In this document: positions 23,588-31,481 of the stretch, in pieces
Layout of the letters: the number at the start of each line of letters is the position of its first letter
Numbering within the stretch: the first letter of the stretch is position 1
Assembly (NCBI GenBank): GCA_015063885.1
Contig: SVTH01000014.1
Span: 1-49,313 of the forward strand
Length of the DNA: 49,313 nt
Direction: 5' to 3'
DNA from: Oscillospiraceae bacterium
GTDB lineage: Bacteria; Bacillota; Clostridia; Oscillospirales; CAG-382
Position numbers and translations under genes: made by a program
The notes under the pieces: model-generated
What the model was told of the DNA's origin: nothing
Database searches by the model: none
The model's input: the letters and a program-made list of their open reading frames with translations, nothing else

Positions 23588-24205
23588 TCATTCCCCTAAG
23601 ATCAGATAGCGGATCTCCCGCTCCAGCTCCTCCGCCGTCAGCTCCCCTTCCACCTTGGGCTTGATCACCTCACGGCTTTCCCGGGTATGGGGCAGGACGG
23701 AAGCCAGCGCCAGGGCTTTTTCCCCCTCTCCGTTTTGCAGGTACAGGAAGCACAGCACCGCCCGCAGGGTGGCCTTTTGCTTTTCGTTCTCCGAGCGGGG
23801 CAACCCTTTTTCCGCAAACAGAACGGCCTCTTTTGCCTTCCCTTCCATGGCAAGCACCGCGGCAAGGCCCAACAGCATTTCCGCTTTATCGGGAAACAGC
23901 TTCAAGGCCTCCCGATACACCTGCTCCCCTTCCGAAAGGTTCCCTTCCTTCATCAGACGGTTGGCGCGATCGTGGATCTTGTAGCAGGCCTCTTCCCCTC
24001 GCATCTTATCCATCCCCACCAGGGCATCCAGGCTGGTTCCGAACAGGTTGGCCAGCCCCGGCAGCAGGGTGATGTCGGGGTAGGTCTCCCCCCGCTCCCA
24101 CTTGGAAACGCTTTGGGAGGTGACGTGAAGGGCTTCCGCCAGCTCCTCCTGGGTCATCCCCTTCCCCAAACGCAATTCTCTTAAGTTTTCCGCCAGATAC
24201 AGCAT
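23588..24205 (-). CDS. XRE-family regulator with short helical-repeat domain (205 aa)
   Basis: The second regulator of the cluster. The HTH spans about residues 4-60 (LAENLRELRLGKGMTQEELAEALHVTSQSVSKWERGETYPDITLLPGLANLFGTSLDALVGMDKM), followed by about 140 residues of helices with one or two TPR-like units (EGEQVYREALKLFPDKAEMLLGLAAVLAMEGKAKEAVLFAEKGL). It is a shortened relative of the flanking 332- and 389-residue proteins. The ATG at 24203-24205 has AGGAG 9 nt upstream; the in-frame TTG at 24211 is too close to that site. It is divergent from the third regulator across a 214-bp control region. Ligand and targets are unknown. Confidence 0.86.
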   Translation of the reverse strand: MLYLAENLRELRLGKGMTQEELAEALHVTSQSVSKWERGETYPDITLLPGLANLFGTSLDALVGMDKMRGEEACYKIHDRANRLMKEGNLSEGEQVYREALKLFPDKAEMLLGLAAVLAMEGKAKEAVLFAEKGLPRSENEKQKATLRAVLCFLYLQNGEGEKALALASVLPHTRESREVIKPKVEGELTAEELEREIRYLILGE

Positions 24206-24236
24206 GAACAATCACTCCTTTCTTTTTTGCCCTTTC

Positions 24237-24265
24237 AGCATACCACACCGCGGCAAGGAATGCAA
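24237..24265 (-). promoter_or_regulatory. Promoter of the second XRE regulator gene
   Basis: The minus strand has -35 TTGCAT (24260-24265), a 17-bp spacer and -10 TATGCT (24237-24242), about 32 bp before the start. Confidence 0.78.
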
Positions 24266-24309
24266 GAACGCAAAGGTTGGAGTTTTTACAACCTGCGGGC
24301 TATTTCCAA

Positions 24310-24338
24310 CAATTTGTTGAAAAGCAAACAACAAATTG
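24310..24338. promoter_or_regulatory. Perfect inverted repeat, candidate operator between divergent XRE genes
   Basis: The perfect arms CAATTTGTTG (24310-24319) and CAACAAATTG (24329-24338) are separated by 9 nt. The repeat ends 4 bp before the -35 of the rightward XRE gene and lies 45 bp upstream of the leftward promoter. This position is suited to autoregulation by one of the two dimeric XRE proteins. Confidence 0.6.
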
Positions 24339-24342
24339 ATTC

Positions 24343-24371
24343 TTGATTTCCGTATGCCTTTCTGCTATGAT
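24343..24371 (+). promoter_or_regulatory. Promoter of the third XRE regulator gene
   Basis: -35 TTGATT (24343-24348), a 17-bp spacer and -10 TATGAT (24366-24371), about 48 bp before the start codon. Confidence 0.78.
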
Positions 24372-24419
24372 AAAAGCACACCGGTGAATATATGCAGACA
24401 TCAAAAAGGAATGAAAACT

Positions 24420-25589
24420 ATGCAGATCAAATTGGGAGAACAAATCAAAGCCCTCCGTCACAGAGACGGCAGGACGCAAGAAGACCTGGCAAACGCCTTG
24501 GGAGTGACCGCCCAGGCGGTTTCCCGCTGGGAAAAGGGCATTTGCTACCCGGATATGGAGCTGATGCCCTCCATGGCAAATTATTTCGGTGTCGCCATCG
24601 ACCTGCTTTTCGGCTACGACAGCGGACGGGAGCAGAAGATCAACACCCTGGCGGAACAAATCACCGCCAAAAACCGAGAGAACAACGGCGTGGACGTATG
24701 CATGGATGAATGCATCCGTATGGCGAGAGAAGCCCTCATTGAATTCCCCGGGAACGAGCGGCTGATGTACTGCCTGGCTTCCGTTTTGTACAACGCAGGC
24801 TACGTGCGGTACGGAGAATTCCACCTCATCGACGGAGAGGGCTTCAACGTTTACGACGTAAAACGCCATCGGGAATACACAGAATGGCAGGAGGCCGTCA
24901 AGCTTTACGAAAAGCTCCTGACCACCCTTCAGGAGGGGGAGCTTCGCCACAAGGCAGTCACGGAGCTTACCCAGCTTTACCTGAACACGGGAGAGCATGA
25001 AAAAGCCCTTGCCATTGCGGAGGCCGCCCCCGACATCGGAGGCTCCAAGCCTTTTCTGAAGATCAACGCCCGGGACGGGCGGGAGAAGGCCAAGGCCTGC
25101 AGTGAAGCTCTGCTGGAGACCGCCGACGCCTTTGCGGGGCTGATTATCACAACGGTGCTTTCCTACGAGCAGAACATGACCCCCGGGGAAAAGGCCCAAA
25201 GCCTGCAAAACGCCATCCGCGTTTTTGACCTGGTATGCACCGGCGGGGTCTGCGGAAGATACCACGCCTACATTGCACGTATCTATACCCTGCTTTCCCT
25301 GTACCTTTGGATGGACGGCAGACGGGAGGAGACCTTCGAGGCTCTGGACAGCGCCTTGGAGCACGGGCGGAAGTACGAAGCCCTTTGCGGGAAGGAGAAC
25401 GTTTCCTACCGTGCGCCCCTGTTACGGCTGACGGCGATCAGCGGGTGCCAAAAGCCTCTTGACTACAGCCTTTGCGAAAGCCTGGCGGAGGATTGGCCCT
25501 GGTGGAGCGTACAGGAATACAACCCGGTGGCGGAGGAGATCCAAACCGATCCCCGCTGGACGGCCTGGGTGGAGAAAACGAAGGGATAA
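24420..25589 (+). CDS. XRE-family regulator with helical-repeat domain (389 aa)
   Basis: The third regulator, on the opposite strand from the other two. The HTH (about 3-60: LGEQIKALRHRDGRTQEDLANALGVTAQAVSRWEKGICYPDMELMPSMANYFGVAIDLLFGY) closely follows the pattern of its neighbours. The remaining 320 residues are helical, with repeat-like blocks (EAVKLYEKLLTTLQEGELRHKAVTELTQLYLNTGEHEKALAIAEAAP) and a Trp-rich end (AEDWPWWSVQEYNPVAEEIQTDPRWTAW). This family of HTH proteins is common in Clostridia; the sensed signal is unknown. Start: AAAGGA touches the ATG at 24411 but sits 9 nt before the ATG at 24420, so the latter is preferred. It ends at a strong terminator. Confidence 0.86.
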   Translation: MQIKLGEQIKALRHRDGRTQEDLANALGVTAQAVSRWEKGICYPDMELMPSMANYFGVAIDLLFGYDSGREQKINTLAEQITAKNRENNGVDVCMDECIRMAREALIEFPGNERLMYCLASVLYNAGYVRYGEFHLIDGEGFNVYDVKRHREYTEWQEAVKLYEKLLTTLQEGELRHKAVTELTQLYLNTGEHEKALAIAEAAPDIGGSKPFLKINARDGREKAKACSEALLETADAFAGLIITTVLSYEQNMTPGEKAQSLQNAIRVFDLVCTGGVCGRYHAYIARIYTLLSLYLWMDGRREETFEALDSALEHGRKYEALCGKENVSYRAPLLRLTAISGCQKPLDYSLCESLAEDWPWWSVQEYNPVAEEIQTDPRWTAWVEKTKG

Positions 25590-25599
25590 TATGAAAACA

Positions 25600-25631
25600 G
25601 GGCTGAGTCGCCAAACTCAGCCCTTCTTTTT
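25600..25631. terminator. Terminator between third XRE gene and GNAT gene
   Basis: The stem GGGCTGAGT/ACTCAGCCC with a 6-nt loop is followed by TTCTTTTT on the plus strand. It sits between convergent genes and touches the stop codon of the minus-strand gene. Confidence 0.87.
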
Positions 25632-26754
25632 ATAGCTCTTTTGCAAAACAGCGTCTGCGCTTATGCTGGGTCTTTTCAAACTGTCCCCACATGCTGTGGA
25701 CGGCGCCGTTGGTCTCCAATTGAGGGCCGGTCTCGCAATACTTCACCCCGTTTTGGATCAGGATCTCCGTCAGGGTGTCGATGATGATGGCGGGCACGCC
25801 CTTTTTCTGATAGGCGGGATCCACGGCAACGAAGAACATCTCCAGGGTGTCGTTCTTCCCCTTCAGCGCCTTCAAAAGGCGGAAGATCCCGAAAGGGAGC
25901 ATTTTGCCGCCGCACTTTTTCAGCGCCTTGGCAATGGAGGGCACCAACGCCCCGAAGCCCACGATCTTCCCTTCGCCGTCCTTCACGGAGCAGATGTATT
26001 CCGGCTTCACCAGAGGGATATAGCCGTCCACGGCGTGCTTGATCACCTCGGGGGTGAGGGGCACGGTGCCGTACAGCACGGAGAAAGCTTCGTCAATGAG
26101 ACCGAAGGCCTCGAAGGCTTCCTTATAAAGCACCTGGCGGTCACGGTACACCACACGCTGCAAGCCGTATTTCTTTTCCTGATGCTCTGCGATCCTGCGG
26201 ATGCGGGCGTCCGGCGCATCGGGGACGGAAATGCGGAACTCGATCCAGTCGATATCCTTTTGGAGCCCCAGCTTTTCCATGTGCTCCAGGTAATAGGGAT
26301 GGTTGAAGAAGGTGATGGACATATTGAACTGATCGAAGCCCTCCACCAGCATCCCCTCGTGGTCCATATCCGTAAAGCCGATGGGACCCATGATGCGGGT
26401 AAAGCCCAGCTCCCTGCCCCAGGCCACCACGGCATCGAACAAGGCACGGGAGACCTCAGGATCGTCGATGAAATCGAAGCGGGTGAAGCGGATGGCGTTC
26501 TGCTTCCACTTTTTGTTGTAGGCGCGGTTGATCAGTCCTGCGATCCTGCCCGCCACCTCGCCGTCCTTATACGCCAAAAACAGCTTGGTATCGCAAAAAT
26601 CGTAGGCGGGATTCTTCTCCTTGGTGAAGGTCTCCATCTCGTCCGCCGCAAGGAAGGGAACGTAGTTGGGATCCTTTCCGAAAAGCTTGTTTGGGAAATC
26701 CACAAAAATCCGCAGATCCTTTTGGGTCTGCACCTCCCGAAGGGTCACGCTCAT
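25630..26754 (-). CDS. GNAT-superfamily N-acetyltransferase-like protein (374 aa)
   Basis: A conserved clostridial/Bacteroidetes-type protein with two GNAT-like halves. The N-terminal part begins MSVTLREVQTQKDLRIFVDFPNKLFGKDPNYVPFLAADE and includes KLFLAYKDGEVAGRIAGLINRAYNKKW, GFIDDPE-like FDFIDDPEVSRALFDAVVAW and MGPIGFTDMDHEGMLVEGFD. The C-terminal part has the acetyl-CoA site pattern FVAVDPAYQKKGVPAIIIDTLTEIL (about 310-334), close to the usual Q/RxxGxG/A. Substrate unknown. I chose the ATG at 26752-26754 because the family starts at this point; the binding site there is weak (GAAAGAAACGG). An in-frame TTG at 26832 with a GCAGGA site is an alternative. Confidence 0.82.
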   Translation of the reverse strand: MSVTLREVQTQKDLRIFVDFPNKLFGKDPNYVPFLAADEMETFTKEKNPAYDFCDTKLFLAYKDGEVAGRIAGLINRAYNKKWKQNAIRFTRFDFIDDPEVSRALFDAVVAWGRELGFTRIMGPIGFTDMDHEGMLVEGFDQFNMSITFFNHPYYLEHMEKLGLQKDIDWIEFRISVPDAPDARIRRIAEHQEKKYGLQRVVYRDRQVLYKEAFEAFGLIDEAFSVLYGTVPLTPEVIKHAVDGYIPLVKPEYICSVKDGEGKIVGFGALVPSIAKALKKCGGKMLPFGIFRLLKALKGKNDTLEMFFVAVDPAYQKKGVPAIIIDTLTEILIQNGVKYCETGPQLETNGAVHSMWGQFEKTQHKRRRCFAKEL

Positions 26755-26856
26755 ATACTGTATCCGTTTCTTTCGCAGCCCGTAAAGAACGGGCGGATCT
26801 TTCGAAAACGCATTCCGAGCATTTGCCCCCAAGCAAATCCTGCCGCTTTCGCAATA

Positions 26857-26885
26857 CTTATATCACAATTTATTCAAAAAGTCAA
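26857..26885 (-). promoter_or_regulatory. Promoter of the GNAT gene
   Basis: The minus strand has -35 TTGACT (26880-26885), a 17-bp spacer and -10 TATAAG (26857-26862). It gives a leader of about 95 nt to the chosen ATG, which contains a GCCCGT/ACGGGC hairpin. Confidence 0.72.
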
Positions 26886-26962
26886 CACAAATATTTCCGG
26901 GACGGATGTTTTGTTTTGCGTATAAAACACCATATTTTTCACACAAAGAGAAAGAGCCGCCC

Positions 26963-26991
26963 TTGCAAAAAGGAAAAGAATGTGATATACT
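26963..26991 (+). promoter_or_regulatory. Promoter of the DUF4855 lipoprotein gene
   Basis: -35 TTGCAA (26963-26968), a 17-bp spacer and -10 TATACT (26986-26991), about 50 bp before the start. Confidence 0.82.
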
Positions 26992-27045
26992 TAAAAACAG
27001 ATACTATTTTTTGTATTTTTTCGTCAACAAAGGAGGAACCGTATT

Positions 27046-29655
27046 ATGAAACGTTCGATGGCTTTGCTGTTGGCGGTGCTTTTCCTGTGGGGCTGTACGT
27101 CTCCCGCAGAGGAGTCTTCCGTGCCCGCCGTGGAAAGCTCCCTTCCTACGGAGGAAAGCTCCCTTCCCGAGGAAAGCGTCCCCGAGGAATTCGTCCTCAG
27201 CGAGGAAGTTGCCTTGATCGACAGCTTTATGACCGAGGAGATCGACCGCACGTTGAAGGTGAAAAACGTGTTCATGGATCATCCCTATACCCTCAACCGC
27301 CCCGCAAACGACAAATACCCGGACGCCCATTTGGAAAAGCTTACCAACTGCGACACTATGGACGTGGTCTACGGGGGCAACACCTACGTGGGCTGGGAGG
27401 GCGGACAGCCCGTCACCGTCACCTTTGATCTGACGGGAAAGGACTACGCCATCGGTGACATTTCCGTGGGATGCGCCCGCATTTCGGATTACGGCGTGAA
27501 TCTCCCTCTTTCCGTTGCGGTACAAGCCTCCCGCGACGGCAAGGAATTCACCACCGTAGGAAAGATCACCACACCCAAAAACCTGGCGCCTACGGGGAAA
27601 TATACCTATTACTTTGCCTTCCCCAAGGCCTTGAAGGCAGACTATCTGCGGATCGTCTTCTCCATCACCGGCAGCGGCTATATGGTGACCGACGAGATCT
27701 TTGCCTATCAATACTGCGAGGACGGTCTTCTGGAGATCGGTCCCGACAAAAAGGTGGATTACCGCAACCCCATCAGCGATTTTTATGAATACGACCTGAA
27801 CCTGGGAGACTCCGACGTGCAGGTCAGCCCCTCCGACGAGGATTACGACACCTACCGCAACCTGGCGACCATCCCCGGGGTGGATTTCCAGATCCGGCAT
27901 TTTGACCCCTTCTTCGTGGGACATACCAACAGCGGCAGGGACAAATTGTACCTTCTCACCGACGGCGTCCGCCACGGCGACGATCCCGAAGAGGATTACT
28001 TTATTTTCTATCGGGGCACAGGCCGCCATCTGGTGGCAGACCTGGGCACGGTGATGGGAGTGGATAGCTGCTCGGTATCCTTCTGGGATAAGCCCTCCTG
28101 GGGCATCGCCACCCCGCCGGTGTATTACATCAGCCTCAGTGTAAACGGCACCGACTGGGTCACCGTGTACGCCGAGCACAACCCGGAGTACGGCACCTCG
28201 GCCCGGTTAAACGACCTGCGGGAATGCCTGTTTGCCAACGCCTATCTGGCAAGATACGTGCGGATCACCTTCCCCACCGTTCCCGACAACGGCGTCTCCA
28301 GCTCGGTGTATATGGGAGAATTTGAGATCTACGGCACCAAGAATCCCGAGGGAGCAGTTCCCGCCGTGGAGGAGCAGGAAACGCCCTACGGCAAATATCC
28401 CGACCCCGAGAAGTTCGGCATCTCCGACATTCTGTGGGCAGGGGTGGGTGACGACTACGGCGTCGTCTGCGAGGACTACCACGTGATCACCGAGGAGACC
28501 GCCTACCACTATCTCACCTCCGTGGATAAAAACGGCAAGGCGGCAGATCCTCTCTTCGACTCCTTCTGCTTCACCTCCCGCGGCTCCCTCAGCTGGTACG
28601 CCAACCGCACGGAGGGATATACCTGGTTCCTTTCCGAGGTCTTCCGTGAAGGGGTGAACATGGACGCCCTGGACGCCGCTCAAGGCAGGATCAACAAGGA
28701 AAAAGGAACCAACGTCAAGGCTCCCGCCTTTGTTTCCGTCAACTGCCCCGTGATCGGGGACACCTTCCAGGGCAAGACCATCCAAACGAAGGAGGACTAT
28801 ATCGCCTGCATGAAATGGATGGCGGACAGCGCCATCGAGGCCTTCAACGCCAAGCGCTACGAGAACGTCTACCTGGCAGGCTTCTATTGGCAGGTGGAAA
28901 ACCTCCGTCCCAACCATTGGGCTCCCGGCGCCGCCCACGATGTGGAAACGGCAAAGGCCTTCAACGAGTACGTCCACCAATTGGGCTATCTCTCCCTGTG
29001 GCTTCCCTATTATTCCTACCTCAACGGCATCTGGCACAGCCATTATTACGGCTTTGACATCACCTGCTGGCAGCCCAACTACGTGTTCTCCGCCACGGAG
29101 CCCACCCGCATGGACACCATTGCAGAGCTGGCAAAGCTTTACGGCGTGGGCATCGAGATCGAGTTTGAGGCCAGCCGTCAGAGCAAAGAGGTTCTGGCGC
29201 TTTACAGAGAATACCTGGGTGCGGGCTACGAATACGGCTTTATGAACGGCATCAACGCCTATTACCAGGGCGCCGTTCCCGGAGCCTTCGTGACCTTCCG
29301 CGAGGACAAGGATCCCATCAACAAGACCATCTACGAGGAAACGGTTTTGTTCGCACAGGGCAAATTGGAAAAAGATCCCCGCACTGCGGAAACGGCGGAT
29401 CTTTCCGCCTTCACCGACCACTCCGTCACGGTGAAGAACGGAAAAGCGGTCACCGTGGAGCTGGGCAAGCTTCCCGAAACGGCGGTGCGGTTTGCATTGA
29501 CTCCCTTGTACGGTACGGTACGGCTGGATCCCGACGGAAAGCTGGACTACCGCGCCATGCGGGGCTATGCCGGGGAGGACGAGATCAGGATCACCCTTTA
29601 CGACGGCATGGGCGGCAGCAAGACCATTACGGTAAAAATCACCGTAACGGAATGA
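27046..29655 (+). CDS. Surface lipoprotein with discoidin-like domains and DUF4855 TIM-barrel domain
   Basis: An 869-residue extracellular protein, probably carbohydrate-directed. The lipoprotein signal ends at WGC (Cys17), followed by a Ser/Glu/Pro linker (18-50). Two beta-sandwich regions resemble F5/8-type C (discoidin) domains: about 95-230 (VTVTFDLTGKDYAIGDISVGCAR...VQASRDGKEFTTVGKI...YLRIVFS) and about 290-435 (LVADLGTVMGVDSCSVSFWDKP...LSVNGTDWVTVYAEH...ARYVRITFP). Residues about 455-760 match DUF4855, a glycoside-hydrolase-like barrel (YVYLAGFYWQVENL, SLWLPYYSYLNGIWHSHYYGFDITCWQPNY, GIEIEFEA). The last 90 residues form small beta domains (KAVTVELGKLPE; GYAGEDEIRITLYDG). SD AAGGAGG precedes the ATG. 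It ends near an unusual terminator shared with the next gene. Confidence 0.87.
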   Translation: MKRSMALLLAVLFLWGCTSPAEESSVPAVESSLPTEESSLPEESVPEEFVLSEEVALIDSFMTEEIDRTLKVKNVFMDHPYTLNRPANDKYPDAHLEKLTNCDTMDVVYGGNTYVGWEGGQPVTVTFDLTGKDYAIGDISVGCARISDYGVNLPLSVAVQASRDGKEFTTVGKITTPKNLAPTGKYTYYFAFPKALKADYLRIVFSITGSGYMVTDEIFAYQYCEDGLLEIGPDKKVDYRNPISDFYEYDLNLGDSDVQVSPSDEDYDTYRNLATIPGVDFQIRHFDPFFVGHTNSGRDKLYLLTDGVRHGDDPEEDYFIFYRGTGRHLVADLGTVMGVDSCSVSFWDKPSWGIATPPVYYISLSVNGTDWVTVYAEHNPEYGTSARLNDLRECLFANAYLARYVRITFPTVPDNGVSSSVYMGEFEIYGTKNPEGAVPAVEEQETPYGKYPDPEKFGISDILWAGVGDDYGVVCEDYHVITEETAYHYLTSVDKNGKAADPLFDSFCFTSRGSLSWYANRTEGYTWFLSEVFREGVNMDALDAAQGRINKEKGTNVKAPAFVSVNCPVIGDTFQGKTIQTKEDYIACMKWMADSAIEAFNAKRYENVYLAGFYWQVENLRPNHWAPGAAHDVETAKAFNEYVHQLGYLSLWLPYYSYLNGIWHSHYYGFDITCWQPNYVFSATEPTRMDTIAELAKLYGVGIEIEFEASRQSKEVLALYREYLGAGYEYGFMNGINAYYQGAVPGAFVTFREDKDPINKTIYEETVLFAQGKLEKDPRTAETADLSAFTDHSVTVKNGKAVTVELGKLPETAVRFALTPLYGTVRLDPDGKLDYRAMRGYAGEDEIRITLYDGMGGSKTITVKITVTE

Positions 29656-29675
29656 TTAAAAATTGAAAAAGCAGG

Positions 29676-29714
29676 GCATCCTATTCACAAGAATATTGTG
29701 AAAGGATGCTTTTT
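29676..29714 (+). terminator. Terminator hairpin whose 3' arm contains the next gene's ribosome binding site
   Basis: GCATCCT and TTCACAA (29676-29690, one bulged A) pair with TTGTGAA and AGGATGC (29696-29709), followed by TTTTT. It looks like a rho-independent terminator of the DUF4855 gene. The AAAGGATG of its 3' arm is also the only Shine-Dalgarno sequence for the ATG at 29718. Confidence 0.75.
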
Positions 29715-29717
29715 GCT

Positions 29718-30152
29718 ATGGTAGAACAAGATACGATCAAGCTGTTGCGCGAATGCGATGCGGGCATCAGAATGGGAGTTTCCTCCATCGAGGACGTGAT
29801 GGGCGCCGTAAAATCCCACAATCTGAAAAACCTGCTTTCCGACTGCCGCGCACAGCACGACAAGCTGGACGGCGAGCTCCAATCCCTGCTGGGCAAATAC
29901 GGAGACGAGGGGAAAGCCCCCAACCCCATCGCCAAGGGGATGTCCAAAATGAAGACGGGGATGAAGCTGGGACTGGAGGAATCCGACGCCACCGTGGCGG
30001 ATCTCATCACCGACGGGTGCAACATGGGGGTCAAATCCTTAAACCGCTACCTGAACCAATACAAGGCCGCCGATGAGGTCTCCAAGGATCTTGCCAAGCG
30101 GCTGATCAATCTGGAGGAAAAGCTGGCCGTCGATATCCGCAGTTACCTGTAA
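29718..30152 (+). CDS. Small ferritin-like helical protein (DUF2383-like)
   Basis: A soluble 144-residue all-helical protein. It starts VEQDTIKLLRECDAGIRMGVSSIEDVMGAVKSHNLKNLLSDCRAQHDKLDGELQSLLGKYGDEGKAPNPIAKGMSKMKTGMKLG. Four predicted helices and conserved positions (E15, H51, D54, E57, and VADLITDGCNMGVKSLNRYLNQYKAAD near 95-121) resemble DUF2383/PA2169-type four-helix bundles widespread in Clostridia. The spacing of acidic and His residues could bind metal, but this is not established. Two ATGs are possible; the second (29718) has AAAGGAT about 10 nt upstream, inside the terminator hairpin described separately. No separate promoter is evident, so it may depend on readthrough. Confidence 0.78.
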   Translation: MVEQDTIKLLRECDAGIRMGVSSIEDVMGAVKSHNLKNLLSDCRAQHDKLDGELQSLLGKYGDEGKAPNPIAKGMSKMKTGMKLGLEESDATVADLITDGCNMGVKSLNRYLNQYKAADEVSKDLAKRLINLEEKLAVDIRSYL

Positions 30153-30275
30153 AGGTTCCTCTTGCAAGATACCGCCACGCAATCGGAAACAATTTGGTTA
30201 TAAACTTTACAAACCCGTAATATCTCTTGGACAAAACGCACGAAAACCCACCCTCACTTTATGCCATTTTGACGA

Positions 30276-30304
30276 TTGAAAAATCTTTTGTTTCGTGGTA
30301 TGAT
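30276..30304 (+). promoter_or_regulatory. Promoter of the Ser/Glu/Pro-rich lipoprotein gene
   Basis: -35 TTGAAA (30276-30281), a 17-bp spacer and -10 TATGAT (30299-30304). The 30153-30275 stretch upstream shows no gene or clear terminator. Confidence 0.8.
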
Positions 30305-30381
30305 ATGGTATCACAAAAAGGGACGTATGCCGCTTTCTTGTTTTTGGTGTGCGCTCCGAAAAAATTTATGGAGGAAACAAG

Positions 30382-31368
30382 ATGAAAAAACTGTTGGCAT
30401 TGACCTTGGCAGTTATGATGCTGTTCACCCTGGTCGCTTGCGCATCCGAGACCCCTGAGACTTCTTCTCAGGCACCCGCTACCTCTTCTGAGGCACCCGC
30501 TACCTCTTCCGAAGCTCCCGAAGCTTCTTCCGAGGAGCCCGAAGCTTCTTCCGAAGAGCCCGCTCCCGAGTCTTCTGAGGAAGAGTCTTCCGAAGAGCCC
30601 GCTCCCGAGTCTTCTGAAGAGCCCGAACCCGAAGAACCCGTAGAGAACCCCTATGACGAGCTGGAGATCGGCAAGGCTACTACCGTTCCCACCATCGATG
30701 GCGTTGCTACCGAGGATGAGTACGCTACCGTTATCTACTACGACGAGCTGGAAGCTCATTGGAACCTGGGTTCCTCCGGCGAGGGTCTGGACGTTTACGA
30801 CGTTGCAGTTTACCTGAGCTGGGATGAGACCTATCTGTACTCCTGCGTACAGGTTATCGTTGGTAACGAGAGAACCTACGATAACACCGACTTCACCGCA
30901 AACCGTCCTTATATCTTCGATCGTCGTCACGTTATGTCCGCGATCGTTCTGGGCGATCCCTGCCTGCCCAAGTATCAGCCCGCTGACGGCGAGTCCTGGG
31001 CATGGGGCGATGCTTACAACTCCGGCCTGGGTACCGAGTGGTCTCTGTCCGCTCAGCCCGACGGTTCCCCCATCAAGGCAGACCACTTCGGTGCTCTGAC
31101 CACCTCCACTGACTTCAGCTTCGTAGTTGGCGTTTCCGATCTGGACTACGAGTACTACGAACAGAAGATTCCGTGGGCAGCCCTCAACGGCGGCGCAGCC
31201 TTCACTGCAGCAGCCGGCGAGAAGATCGGCTACGCCTTCGTAGCTTGCGTAGAAGAAGTTGACATCACCGAGGACACCGACCCCGATGCTAAGTACGTTT
31301 GCTTCGGCGCCGGTATCAACGGCTACAAGAACTTCGGCGAATACGTTGGTCTGACCCTGGTTGACTAA
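30382..31368 (+). CDS. Lipoprotein with S/E/P-rich stalk and CBM9-like domain
   Basis: A 328-residue surface lipoprotein, lipobox LVAC with Cys20. Residues about 22-92 are an imperfect repeat of Ser-Ser-(Q/E)-(A/E)-P-(A/E) units (low complexity, acidic), acting as a wall-spanning stalk. Residues about 95-328 resemble carbohydrate-binding family 9 / DOMON-like beta-sandwiches: VPTIDGVATEDEYAT, then DVAVYLSWDETYLYSCVQV and DFSFVVGVSDLDYEYYEQKIPWAAL. Codon choice (many GCT, GTT, TAC, AAC) is strongly biased, like oppA, suggesting very high expression. SD GGAGG about 8 nt before the ATG; own promoter and a strong terminator make it monocistronic. A longer frame to 30349 has no site. The ligand is unknown. 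Confidence 0.86.
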   Translation: MKKLLALTLAVMMLFTLVACASETPETSSQAPATSSEAPATSSEAPEASSEEPEASSEEPAPESSEEESSEEPAPESSEEPEPEEPVENPYDELEIGKATTVPTIDGVATEDEYATVIYYDELEAHWNLGSSGEGLDVYDVAVYLSWDETYLYSCVQVIVGNERTYDNTDFTANRPYIFDRRHVMSAIVLGDPCLPKYQPADGESWAWGDAYNSGLGTEWSLSAQPDGSPIKADHFGALTTSTDFSFVVGVSDLDYEYYEQKIPWAALNGGAAFTAAAGEKIGYAFVACVEEVDITEDTDPDAKYVCFGAGINGYKNFGEYVGLTLVD

Positions 31369-31388
31369 TCAATCGTTTTAAACAAATT

Positions 31389-31420
31389 CTCCCCTCGGCT
31401 TTGGCCGAGGGGAGTTTTTT
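31389..31420 (+). terminator. Rho-independent terminator of the CBM9-like lipoprotein
   Basis: The stem CTCCCCTCGGC/GCCGAGGGGAG with a 4-nt loop is followed by TTTTTT. Very strong. Confidence 0.93.
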
Positions 31421-31425
31421 CGCTC

Positions 31426-31454
31426 TTGCAATTTATCGGGTTTCGTGCTATACT
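31426..31454 (+). promoter_or_regulatory. Promoter of the M20 peptidase gene
   Basis: -35 TTGCAA (31426-31431), a 17-bp spacer and -10 TATACT (31449-31454), placed immediately after the preceding terminator. Confidence 0.83.
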
Positions 31455-31481
31455 GAAAAAAACGACGATGGGAGTACGGCT

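Noticed and set aside
26755..26832. TTG start at 26832 for the GNAT gene (26 extra residues)
   Set aside because: A GCAGGA site precedes it, but the extra residues are not part of the family pattern, which begins MSVTLREV; it is kept only as an alternative.
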